Positions 21,460 through 32,292 of a stretch of 64,000 nucleotides of DNA are shown piece after piece. Both the position numbers and the translations under genes were made by a program. Source of the DNA: Phytophthora sp. 'mugwort' (lineage: Eukaryota > Oomycota > Peronosporomycetes > Peronosporales > Peronosporaceae); NCBI GenBank assembly GCA_033558025.1, contig JAUCEF010000014.1, positions 4,154,001-4,218,000 on the forward strand, given 5' to 3'. A model generated the notes under the pieces. The model worked only from the letters and a program-made list of their open reading frames with translations. It made no database searches and was not told the DNA's origin. Positions within the stretch are counted from its first letter, which is position 1, and each line of letters opens with the position of its first letter.

Positions 21460-21953
21460 TGGTGTGACAACACATTATGGGACGCACACACATTAGGTAC
21501 GGATCGTATCTAGGATAGAAGACAACCTAGGTACGATTCGTACCTAGGTGAGAACCACATTTAGGTACGAATCACATTTAGGAAAGAGACATGGCTTGTG
21601 AACCACCCATTGAGAAATCGGTGCTTTAGAGGATGCATTAATTAGGCAGTTTACAGTAAGTAGGAACATAGGAGCATGTTAATAAAGACTCAGTTAAATT
21701 CTTACCTAGAAGTTTGAAAGTCGTGGGAACCCTGTCCCACAGACTATTGGAAAGCCAGGCTTTCCACGTGCGACAAGAAGACAGAGACGCAGTGCGTCTG
21801 TCTCGGTTAGAAGCTACGCTTCCTCAGGCCAGGGTGCGTGTGACTCCCAGCACAGAAGCCAAGGAAGTGTTTTCGAAATCATCGTCGAGATGAAGGGGAA
21901 TTCGCTTAGGTACGTCTGATTTGACAAGAACTGCTGACATACAATGCTGAAAG
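21460..21953. other. LTR-like structured region
   Basis: Starts TGTGACAACACA and holds three ~33-bp palindromic repeats (21493-21581), an AATAAA (21681-21686) and four successive hairpins (21723-21822). It could be a solo LTR read left to right, but matching 5-bp target duplications were not found. There is no coding potential. Confidence 0.35.
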
Positions 21954-22269
21954 ATGCGGTGCGTTAATAACTTATTTTATGACCCCTTATATTCCGCGGC
22001 ATCGTGCGTGTTGTTAGGAGCGCATTTGCGTCACCTCTCAAAGAATGGGCAGTCTATTACATCCCAGAAGATGTTCGGAGTGTCAGCTGCTACACGTATT
22101 TACGAGCTGTTATCGTTTTGCCTGTGGTTCGCCCTGTGGTACATTCGCCAGTGTTGCCTCTGCTCACCACAGGGGGGGAATCTATTTTCGTCAGCGTTAT
22201 ATTATATGATTTGAGTGGCCACCGCAGTCGTTTCAAATTGCAACAGGACGCCGATGAATATCATCGCGC
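21954..22269 (+). other. Leader of the MULE remnant, no clear gene
   Basis: Overlapping short plus-strand frames without recognisable domains. May be the N-terminal region of the pseudogene that follows. Confidence 0.3.
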
Positions 22270-24673
22270 GTGGCGAGGATCGCAACCGCTCCAGCAAGTC
22301 CAGCTAATCACACCCGGATGCCGAGCGATATGTTTGAGGGCGGTATTGAGTCCGCTGGTGGACCCAACGAAAACTCAAAAGCACGCAAACGACGGCGAGG
22401 CAGTTCGAACCAGGCAGCGCAAGCAAAACAGGGGGAACCCTGCGACACATTGGGAGATGTGACGGAAGAAGGAACCTGTTCGGATGCAAGCATCCCCACG
22501 ACAACGGTCAATTGTCCTGATCTCAGCACGAAAGTTTTCAACACTTGGAAAGACTTCACATCTTTTTTTGAAGAGCGCACCAGCGAAATGCATCAGCTGT
22601 TCAGGTAATTGCTTGTGTCCGCTGGTGTATCTTCGTATAATAGAGCTAATTTCACTGCATTACCTGTTAGGATTCGCGACTCAATTTCTGTCGAAGCCAT
22701 GAACAAGAAGACGCGCAAGCGGAGCTTATCCGATATTCCAGGCACTTTTCCAGACACCTGCGGAGCTGGGGGGGAAGGGCCATTTAGTGTCGTGTTATGG
22801 TCTGTATGCATGGTGGCAAGCCTCGATTTAGAGGTATGCGTTTCTGCCTGCATTGTTGTTGATATACCATGTTTACCAGCAGATGTGCTTATTATGCAGT
22901 AAGAAAACAGCGAAAACTTCAAAGCTACCGAGCTATAGGCGTCCTGCAGTTCTAATAGCTCGTATTGTGCAGCAGTTCAGGCCTGACGACGATGAAACCG
23001 GTGTTTATCGTGTTGTGATAACCAAATATGTGACGACGCACAATCACAACATCGGGGATTCCCTTTATCGTGTCTTGGCTGTACCAAAATTGTTGATCCG
23101 TCCCTATTTGGCATTGCTAAGCAACTCTACGAAGGGGGATCTACTGTGAAGCGCATCATGCGCTTCTTGAAGCATCGTACTGGTAAATTTAGTGTTTTGA
23201 TGTGGCATTTATCTTATTTTAGCTAACCACTTCCTGGGCTACTCCACAGCGCAGACAATCTTTCCAAAAGACATTCACAATATCGTCCAGAAACTTAAGT
23301 TGAAAGAGAAAGAAGGCACACTGGAAGCTCGAGTTGATCGTGTACGTCGTGAGTTTGCTGCTGAAAGCGGGAATCTAGCTCGAGTTGTCACAAACTCGGA
23401 TGGAGTCGCTGGCTGCATTACCTTGCAGACCCGCAAGATGCGGCATATGTTTCACGTATTTCCAGAAGTCGTTATGTTGGACGCAACGCATGGTATATAT
23501 TTTTATTTCTTCTATTGTTCGATGACTAACGTTGCTTGCTTTTGTAGGAACTAACGGGTCCAAATACAAGCGTTTCAGCTTTATTGCTCACGATACCTTT
23601 GCTAAGGGACATTTCGTCTTCCCACTCCCTTCTTGACCGGGAGACAGCGTTGAATTTCTAATATGTCGCCACTGCTATAAAGAAAAACAATCCGAATTGG
23701 GAGAAAATTGCAGTAATGATGGTACGCTGCGGTGTACCGAATGCATTCATTTAGTTGCTTATTCGCTTTTATTTGGCTAGGTTGATAAGGATTTTACCGA
23801 AATCGCAGTCATGCAAAAAAGAATTCCCAGACATCCGCATCCTGCTATGCCACTTCCATGTCTACAAGGCTCTCCAGGAAAATCTGCGTTACGTATCGAT
23901 TCCCGCCTGGTGTTCATGAAATGGTCAAATATGTGTTTCGTATTTTGGCTCGTGCGCAAACAAAAGAAAAGTACGAAAAGGCTCGCCATTACATGATATC
24001 ACTGCTGCCTGGTCGAGACACCGACCTTTTTCTCACGTACTTCGACGCAAACTGGGATAGTTGCCGAGATAAGTGAGTAGATTATGAGCGAGGTAACATC
24101 CCACCCCTCGATAACAACACAAACAACCGATTAGAGTCAGTATGGGGTAAGCTGAAGTTAGATTTGGCGTCGTCGATGCCTCTTGATCAGTGTATCCAGA
24201 CCATCTTGCCGCAGTTGCCCGCAGACCTGAGCATAGTAATCGAAATCCACTCACCCTCGATGCACCCTGCCCCCATCGTGAAAAGACCCTTTCCATATCC
24301 AGATGCATCCGTGGCAAATTCCGTAGCGCCTGTGGCAAATTTCATGATGCCGGAAGTAAATTTTGTTGCGCCTATGGCAGAATCCATAGTGCCTGTGGTT
24401 GACCCCGTGGCGCGTGTGGCAGCGAATAATGACGTTATAGAAATACAGGTATCGAGCGCGTCAATTCCCCATTTGTCATCAATCACGAGATCAAACAAAT
24501 GGGAGATCAAGAAAGAAGCGAGGGCAGACTGCCTTTTTTCGAAAGTTCCTATTCCTGCTTTGAGGGATAAATGCAAACGATTCAGCATGTGGGAGAACGG
24601 AACCTTGGTAAAGTTAGAAGCACTGGTTCTTCCTGTGATGATTCCCCACCACTCCAAGCTCTCCAACTCATAA
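22270..24673 (+). pseudogene. Mutator-like (MULE) transposase, degenerate
   Basis: In order along the plus strand: a basic, Ser-rich N-terminus; a zinc-binding-like segment with ITKYVTTHNHNI (near 23010-23055); ARVDRVRREFAAESGN; FPEVVMLDATHG (first catalytic Asp, near 23475); a 55-bp intron (23493-23547, GT...CTAAC...TAG); TNGSKYKRFSF; LCHFHVYKAL (Cys/His motif, near 23845, reached through a frameshift at an A6 run near 23814-23819); and NNTNNRLESVWGKLK (near 24115-24160). Several frameshifts and stops are present. The C-terminal extension (24250-24420) has repeats of VAP-V-F-like units. MULE superfamily is clear; function is lost. Confidence 0.7.
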
Positions 24674-25059
24674 AAGAATATCCATACATCGCATTAATTT
24701 CTCGTATATCACCGTAGGATTCAAGCCAGCGATAACAGTCTCACGTGCCGGGAATTTTCAAGAGAAACGTAGTCGTCGCATGCGCAGCAGAACTGGAGAC
24801 CTATTGTGCGGACCCGAGCAGCCCACAAACGGTAAACAGAGGTCCGCAGGTGCTGTGTGTAAACAGTTTTGGCGTTGGTGATTTCGGACGACATAGACAT
24901 TATGATGAGAATTTACGACGCAAAAGAGCAATTTGAAGAAAAAGAAGACACGACAGGGATCGAAAAACACAGTTGGATATTTGATTGACAGGCTGGTGCT
25001 ACAGAAAATAATCACTGCAGTAAGAGGGCTATCAATAATACTTACTGCAATTACTGCCT
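24674..25059. other. No recognisable gene
   Basis: Short frames only; separates the MULE and hAT remnants. Confidence 0.45.
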
Positions 25060-26627
25060 ACGCGTCATCAGAGTCAGAGTCGGCACCATCGGAGTCACTT
25101 ATGCCAGCGCTGACAAGGGAAGCCTCGCTCCACATCGTGCTGTTGCACGCAGAAAAGTGATGAGCTCAAAGTGTGCTGGGAGAAGGCGTGATCGCGACGG
25201 GGTGAGGATGAGTTTACACTGAGAGAATAAGTGCTCACACCTGTTGCTGATGGTGGTGGTGGTGGGGGGGGGGGGGGGGGGAATGCTTGAGGAGTGTGGT
25301 GTACTTGTACACCGAGCGATTCTCGAGTCGCTTTTTCTTGCCATCGCGAATAATTCCCTGGGCAAATTTGTCGTCCCCAGATTGTCTCTTCCTACTTGTC
25401 AGTTGGTGCTCAGGCTCCGCTTCAACTCGAAAGACGCTCACCGCCTCCGCTTCGGCTGCCTTTAAGGGGACGTCATTAAGTACCTTCACCACGGCGGCCT
25501 CAAAGTCCGGCGAGTGCACAATGTGACGGTGGGCTCCAGATATTTGGCTGCTGATGGGTACTTTTCAATCACCGAATCAAAGAGCACCCGAACATCGGCT
25601 AGTGTCCGGCGCTCAGCTTGCAGCGCCACCATAACACTGTGCAGCACTTTAAGTCACCCCAAACAGCTTCTCAATCTTGTGATGACGAGCCACACGAGGC
25701 ACGAGATCCTTAACACCAGGGACCTTCTTCGCAGCGTCGCGGATTCGCATGTAGCGCTCCAACATGTCGTACACTGACGACCATCGCGTTACGTTCATTC
25801 GCACGGTCGGAGGCTGGTATACTTAACCAAGTCAGCATTATTGGTGTAATGCCGCAGTTGAACCATCAGGTTGTTGACTTCTTCGAGCAGTGGCTGATGA
25901 TTGACCAAAATTCGTTGAACTGCCAAGTTGAATCTATGGCTTGCACAGGCAATCAGCGGCACTTCCATCTTAGTGGCGATCAATCGAATGGTCGCACAGT
26001 TGTCCCCTCTAAGAACTTGACCTTCGATGCCTCCTTGTCGTACAGACTCAGTACGCTTGTAATAGAATCGATGTGGTCGTCAGCAGTGAGACCATCGGTC
26101 AGCGGAGAGATGGACAGCAAAGCTGATTGCACCTCTTCACCTCTCTCCTGCACGGCATAGAGACCCAGGAAGTGCAGCGATCCACTCGACCATCCATCGA
26201 AGAGAAGCCCAAACCGCTCGCCCATATCGCGTCCTAGACGTTCGACAAGTCCATTTGCCACCGACTTCATGAACTTGAGCAGCGTCTTGGACGAGACGGG
26301 GTCCAGGCGCGTGATTTGGCGGGTCAGCGGGTCGTTCGCTTCGGCGAGAGTGTGGTTCCGCATGACCACCCAGCGCATCCACAGGTGTAGTTGCCACATT
26401 CGCGCGTCCAGGAACCCGTAGCGCTCGAGTGAGCCGGGCGTCCGAGCTTGGTAGTCGTCGTAGGTGACCTTGAAGTCAGGATGCCTGTCGCGAAGGTGCC
26501 CGAGGAGGTTTGAGTAGCCGGTGCCAGCAGCCTGCTGGCGCTTGACAGAGCAAATCTTGCACTCGAACTTGTCATCCCCAACGGATTCGAAGAAGAAGGA
26601 GGTAATGCCGTGGCTGATAGAGCGCAT
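25060..26627 (-). pseudogene. hAT transposase, frameshifted
   Basis: The intact first part (26627-25980) starts with a BED zinc finger (FECKIC ... NLLGHLRDRHPDF) and LLFDGWSSGSLHFLG. One missing base near 26010 shifts the frame in what should read RGDNCATIRL. Reading resumes with VPLIACASHRFNLAV (25795-25983). Further down are a Lys/Arg-rich segment (25235-25519) and the hAT dimerisation motif CEHLFSQCKLILTPSRSRLL (near 25175-25235). A G-rich microsatellite (GGT repeats then G18, 25250-25281) sits just before that motif. All domains are recognisable, so decay is recent. Confidence 0.75.
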
Positions 26628-26976
26628 GACGGCTGGTAGAAGAGGGGGGGGGGGCTAGCTTGCGATGGGGTGTTAAAAACTCAAAATTGAACTCCTGCAA
26701 AGTGCTAGGTTGACGACAGCCACCAATTTGATGTGGAGCATGCTGCGAGAAATGCGGCTCGACAGCGCTGCATTGGTACCAAAGACATCACACGACGAGC
26801 AATCATCTTCGACGCCTGAAATGATCAATATCGTTATTATTGTGAAGTACGGGTATTTTATTAAATCTTCGACTTCGGCACCGTCAATAATTATATTGTA
26901 TCCAGTAAATTACTATTGGAATATATTTTCCCTATCTCTGAGACACGAGCATATGGCTCGATGCAATTAACCACAA

Positions 26977-27599
26977 GTGAAAAGGATACAGAAGGTTGGA
27001 AACATCGTCGAGCTTGCACAGTTCACGGAAGCCATGGATCCCCGGACAAAAGCCAAGCCACTCGGGGTATCGATGCACGTGCGAGAAGATCTGTATGCAT
27101 TTCGAAGATGTAAGTGGCTTAACGATCGCTGCATCGACGTAGTTGCACGACTCTTGTCGCTGAATGCGGACCGCGAATCCACTACATATCTCCAATCGAA
27201 ATGCGGCTGCCAAGCAAGACACGAACTGAGATGATCTGGCAACAACAACCGTTCAGAACAGGGGTCGAAAAGGTCGCGACAATCGTCAGCTGCGGCGAAG
27301 CCCATTGATGTGCAATTGGCATTAACGTTAAAGGAAAAAGCGCGTATTGTACGATCCACTTCAGAAGCGATTAACGTACGCATTTCTTGCGAAGACATGC
27401 CGAAAAAAAATGCACCTTTGCTGTGAGGTATGTACGCAAACCAAAGGAGGAGAATTTCAACAACAAGCAAAAGGACGGCTACAACTGTGGAATCCTTGTA
27501 TTGGAGTTCGTTCGTAACTTCTTTGACGAAGGGAATTCGCTGAGCCAGCAGGAGAAGAACCGGAGATGTGGCGATTTGAGTACCGATGAGCTGAACTAG
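26977..27599 (+). pseudogene. Ulp1-like (C48) cysteine protease fragment
   Basis: Two frames hold the start and end of a Ulp1-type fold: CKWLNDRCIDVVARLL (within 26977-27234) and KQKDGYNCGILVLEFVRNF (within 27387-27599). The second has the catalytic Gln and Cys. The middle part with His and Asp is absent. Such domains are often carried by MULE or other transposons, so this is probably transposon-derived. It is unlikely to be functional. Confidence 0.55.
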
Positions 27600-29051
27600 G
27601 CTAATTTGCAATATTCTGTGCTCGGGTAACTCCATTGGACTCGATAACGATAAATACATGTAAATCCATCCCATTCTCGGTTAATAATGCCGAATACGGC
27701 ACCCGTACCAGAGTCGCAGGATTGGAGAGACTGCTTTGTTGTTGCTACTATCAGGCTTACTGATTATGATTGCCTTTGGCTTACAACGCCATGCGATTCC
27801 TTTCCGGCATCACGAACCACAACAGTCTCAGTAGTATCACTTCACAGGGGTCCAATGTTTCATACCTTCGGGAAGCTTTTAGAACCACTTCTGACAGCAC
27901 ATTGCCTGCAGGTTCGAGACCCTCATCTGTCCATACCGCTCCTCGAGACGCAGCCATTTTGTCCCGCAGCATTTCTCTTTGGTCGATCCTAGGACGCGAC
28001 ACGGGAACAATCCAATGCAGACGAGAGGTAAGCTGAATCCTGACCTTGGAGAGCGCACCTGGTAACAGCGGGCTGAATTGCGAATGAAAAGGAAAGTGAA
28101 AAATTTGAACCTTGCGCTTCGCAATCGGCAACGGAAGGTAGTGCGTCGCAGAGACTTGTGTCAACAGCGCGGGTCAAAGTGCATCACGTCAGCTACTTTG
28201 ATCATGTGCGAGTGAATTGAGGCAGCGTCAATATCGAGTCGTACCATGTCGCAAAGTGTTTGTCTCGATGGTCGTGGAACCTTTATCGATTGCATACGAC
28301 ACCCTCCACTGAATAAATGACCGATAACTTCGCCCAAGCCCATATGATTTTAAGATTTTCCTGGTTATGCACTGTTTAGTGACTCACTTAATGTGGCCAA
28401 CAATTTTAACCAGTGGAGTAGCACGTTCAGAAATGTTGGTATTTTGAGGATGCGGTGGCGGAGCGGTTGCTTCCTGGGATCGCATCCATAGTCTCGTTGC
28501 ATGTGTTACGACGGTGCAATACATCGGAGAAGTAATATCGTTACTGGTCTTCCAGCTAATAGTGGACGAATGTTGTTTGAGTCTGTCACTAGGTGACAGA
28601 GAGCTCGCAGCTTAGGTACACCTTGCAGGTTGCGGAGACAACAGAAATAGTGTATCTAGAACAGTTGGAAACGAAGGCGTAGTTTCCCAGCGTCGTAGTG
28701 TACTATAGATAGGACCAGCGGGAGTTTGGGGAGCGCGAGGCTGTTCGGCTCACTTCAAATTCTCCTCGCTGTCAGGCCGATAAATTGCAGTTCCCATGAG
28801 GAATGACTGACATTTCTAAGTCGGCTGATCAGCTTGAGTTGTATCCGAGATGCAGACGCACACAAATGCGCTTCAGCTAAAGCTGCCCGGTAAGTCTCTA
28901 TCGAAGAATATCCGATACTGCAACGGCAACGCAGCGACTCGAATGCGTTAGCTATTCCTGTTTGAGCAGAGGTGATCGAGTGCGATTATCCATCATATGC
29001 TAATAGACCCTGATTCAACCACTATCTCCCAACTCTATCCGTGTCCACTAC
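27600..29051. other. Intergenic, no recognisable gene
   Basis: Only short overlapping frames on both strands. A ~60-bp stretch at 28540-28602 resembles part of the array spacer S1 (GGTCTTCCAGCTA-TAGTGGAC). No transposon domain was recognised. Confidence 0.5.
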
Positions 29052-30459
29052 TTATTTCACTTTGCCGATGCACTTGCCCAGAATCAACTGCATTATCACG
29101 TATAAATATCAGTAACCGTGATGGAGACCCATACCAGCTTCAGTAACTCACCTTGTCACCCGGTTTGATAGTAAACTGAAACGACTCAGGAGCCTCAAAG
29201 ACAAGCACCACCGTGGAGCCCAACTGTACACATAATATGTGCACAAAGCAATTAGCAAAAGCAACATCTACAGACAGCGCAGCTTGCGAACCTTAAATTG
29301 GGCCATTTCCTCCCCACGCGTTGTGTCCACCTTGCCTCCATAGTTCTTAGTAATACACTGGCCCACCAGTGCGTCCTGTGCAGCAGTATTGGTACGGAAT
29401 TCCGGCTCCTTCGTGATGACAATAGAACCAACGTTGGTGGCGCCAACAGCAGTAAGTGAGAAGAAGCCGTGCTCCCATTCACCCAAAAGTGCCACGCGCT
29501 CATTCTCTACAAAGAGACTCGGGATCAGCCGGGCAGCCGTCTGGTTGACAGGAAAAAGGTTTCCAGGAAAGTGGCGACGCTCCTCAACCTGCCAGTCCAC
29601 AGGAGCATGGATACGATGGTAATCACCGGGTGCTAGGTATAGCACACAGTGGAACATCTTCTTGCGGTTTGAAGCCGGCGTCTTCTTAGTGAAGAACGAG
29701 GGGAGGCCTCCGATGAACTCATCAAGGCGGTACCGCGCGCCCTTGATCTGCTCCAGCGTCGGTACGTTGGCTGAGTCGTTCACCACACCGATCGAGGCCA
29801 CCGTGCCGTCCACCGGGCTAGCGAGGTGGCCAGGAACCGTGTCGAACGGACGGGCGCCATCCTTCAACGGACGCGAGAAGAACTCGCCAAGATTAGCGTA
29901 GTCTTGTAGCGGGTACTTCATTTCGTCCAGCTTGCAGTTGAAGACGGCGGTCCAAGCCTTGTATACTGGCTCACGCAGCCATAACGGGCTGTGAATAAGA
30001 CATATCAGCGCGAAAACACATGAGAATTTTGCTAAGAACAACAAAGCTGCAATGTGTCCGCCCGTACAGCTTTTTGTCGTGCACTTCGCCCCAGAGGCGG
30101 CTGGCGGCTCGGTACGGGAGGAGTTTGAGCGACTGCAGCTGGCGCTCCGTAGCCATCGTGTCTTCAAACACTGTGTGCGTCCCGGGAAGACGACGCAGCG
30201 CCATTGCCGGGTGCGTCTTGCGCTCCTCGTCCGTCGGGTGGTTCAGATGGTGCCACTGTAGGAAACCGATGAGTGCGAAACCCATGGTGGCAGGGATCTT
30301 CCAGCTACCGGCGAAGATGCTGCCCGGGGACTCGACATTACCATTGGCAGCCTGTTGCTGCTGCTGCGAGAAGCGTCTGCGCTGTTGCTGCTGCTGCGAG
30401 AAGCGTCTGCGCTGTTGCGACTTCACGAGGCCGGCGCGTCGCGGGGCTAAGCGGTACAT
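29052..30459 (-). CDS. PSD: Phosphatidylserine decarboxylase proenzyme, mitochondrial
   Basis: Converts phosphatidylserine to phosphatidylethanolamine at the inner mitochondrial membrane. Four exons: 30459-30068, 29988-29292, 29223-29152 and 29087-29052, 1197 nt, 398 residues. All introns are GT-AG and join in frame. The N-terminus is basic and Gln-rich (a targeting peptide with a duplicated RRRFSQQQQQ), followed by a membrane segment (IPATMGFALIGFLQ, about residues 56-70). The body has PLWLREPVYKAW, the NLGEFFSRPLK motif, SPVDGTV, YHRIHAPVDW and HGFFSLTAVGATNVG. The self-cleavage motif LGST opens exon 3, so the intron lies directly before it. The protein ends GDKLILGKCIGKVK. Divergent from eIF3J across 304 bp. 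Length and motifs fit type I PSD. Confidence 0.93.
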
Positions 30460-30763
30460 TGCCGCTTGTGCTGGTCCGCACGATTAGATGGTATTTAATA
30501 CGCTGTATTTCCTTGAGGTGTTCGTGGAGGAATAAACAGATGATATTACTAAATAGAGGCACAACGAGAGAAACCCTTGCAATCTGATGCTAGCTACAGT
30601 TCTTTACATGTTATATTGCTCTGTTGATTAAGTACGATCGATGTGTACCATGCTCATGGTACGTCTGACGCACGTAGGCGGCTCTGCTGGCCAATCATCG
30701 CGCAGGGAGAAGAGGAATCGCCAGCCAGTGCGCAAGCGGATAGACTGCACTAATTCAGCCACA
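30460..30763. promoter_or_regulatory. Bidirectional promoter region, PSD / eIF3J
   Basis: This 304-bp gap lies between two divergent start codons. No clear GCTCATTCT initiator like that of the array genes is seen. Confidence 0.5.
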
Positions 30764-31620
30764 ATGGACTCCTGGGGTGAGTGGCCGCAGCTTTACACAT
30801 GCATCAAATACTACCGCCAGTTATCTTCGCGTCATGCACATGCAACGCAGCGCTCGTCGTGCTTTAACTGGATCCGGATCACTCACAACGGGGTTTTATC
30901 TGCGCAGATGACGACGAGTTTGAAGTGCCGTCGGTGACAGAGACGCAGAAGGTCGCTGTGAACTGGGATGACGAGGAGGAAGAGGAGGAAGCGCCAGTGG
31001 TAGCCGCCAAAGCCGAGTCGACGGCCCCCAAGGGACCGCTCAAGCCCAAGCAGCTTAAGAAGATTAAGCTCAAGGAAATCGAGGAGAAGCAGAAAATGGA
31101 GATCGCCCTCACCAAGGCGCGTCTCGCTGCCCAGGCTGATGAGACCGACGACCAACGCCGCGCCCGCGAGAAGGCCTCCATCGAGGAGGCGGACTTCGAG
31201 ATGGCTATCGATGCTTTCGCCGGCGCCCCGCCTAAGCCCGCTGCCGGTGCTGCCGACGACGCGGACGCCGCCATCTCTGGTATGCGCCTGCTGTCACTCG
31301 CTGATCACGAGCATCTCGGTGACGTGATCGCGTCCCGGTTGGTCGCGTCCAATTCCAAGTACGCACTTGAGTGCATCAAGGTGATCCTGACTAAGGCGTC
31401 CGTGAACCTGACGGCCGACGACATGAAGGAAATCACGACCATCGTCAACGTCGTCAAGAACGAGAAGATTGCGGCCGCCAAGCCCAAGGGCAAGAAGAAG
31501 AAGCAGACCGGCAAACAGGGTTACGCCAACGTCGAGCGCAGCGTCAACACCGGTGGTGCTGGCGGTAAGGCGTACGCTGGTTACGAAGACACGTATGAAG
31601 ACTACGACGACTTTATGTAG
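30764..31620 (+). CDS. EIF3J: Translation initiation factor eIF3 subunit J
   Basis: Loosely bound eIF3 subunit that acts at the decoding site of the 40S ribosome. Two exons: 30764-30776 and 30908-31620 (726 nt, 241 residues). The tiny first exon encodes MDSW plus one base; the join gives MDSWDDDEFEVPSV, like the MDSWD/DDSWD start of eIF3J in other eukaryotes. Then come an acidic block (NWDDEEEEEE), a long Lys/Glu helix (PKQLKKIKLKEIEEKQ), the central region with DFEMAIDAFAG, a C-terminal basic block (KPKGKKKKQTGK) and the acidic, aromatic end YEDTYEDYDDFM. Codon use is GC-rich, as in a well-expressed gene. The intron is GT-AG. Confidence 0.92.
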
Positions 31621-32292
31621 GTGCTAGAGATGCAGATTCAAGACTCGCGTTCGACCTGAAGAGCGAGAAAGGGTTAACAAGGTGCGAGTTGCTTATTCCA
31701 GTTTGTGTACGAGTTCGTTTGTTTTCTATGACCAGTGTTTCATTCAGATACAACAGCTACAGATCGATTTGCAGCATACCCAACCAGCTTCGCATAGAAG
31801 TCGTGGAGGTTGACGAGCTCCTGCGCCCTGCCCCTCGACCTTCCCGCTGCTCACCAATCACAACCGCCTTGCGAATGGTTTATAACCGACGGTCCGATGC
31901 GATAGTTGTGTGAATATGAAGAGCCCTTCTTAGGCAAGAGAACTTGTCACCTCCCCGAGAAGTAACATATTAGGATTCTTCAATATCGCACACGTCGTTG
32001 CGTCGGACCGCCCGACAACTGCTCGCTCTTCATGCCAACCTGCAAGTCGTATCCGTCAGAAAACTGCATCGTGATCTTTTGTAGATCCGGCATCTGCATC
32101 TTATCCAGGCACGAGACTATCCGCTGATAAACTAAGTCGGGTCCTGTCCAACGAGCCCAATTTGTCTCCGCAGCCACCGCAAATTGATTAAGCCCGGGCA
32201 CTGCGAAGATGTCCCCCAGTGCTGTGCATCGTAGTGCCGTTTACTACTCTTGTATGCCATCATTTATTGTCGGATATACGAAGTACTAAGTA
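31621..32292. other. Downstream flank, no recognisable gene
   Basis: Short frames on both strands (for example 73 codons at 31980-32201, minus) match nothing I know. Confidence 0.45.
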
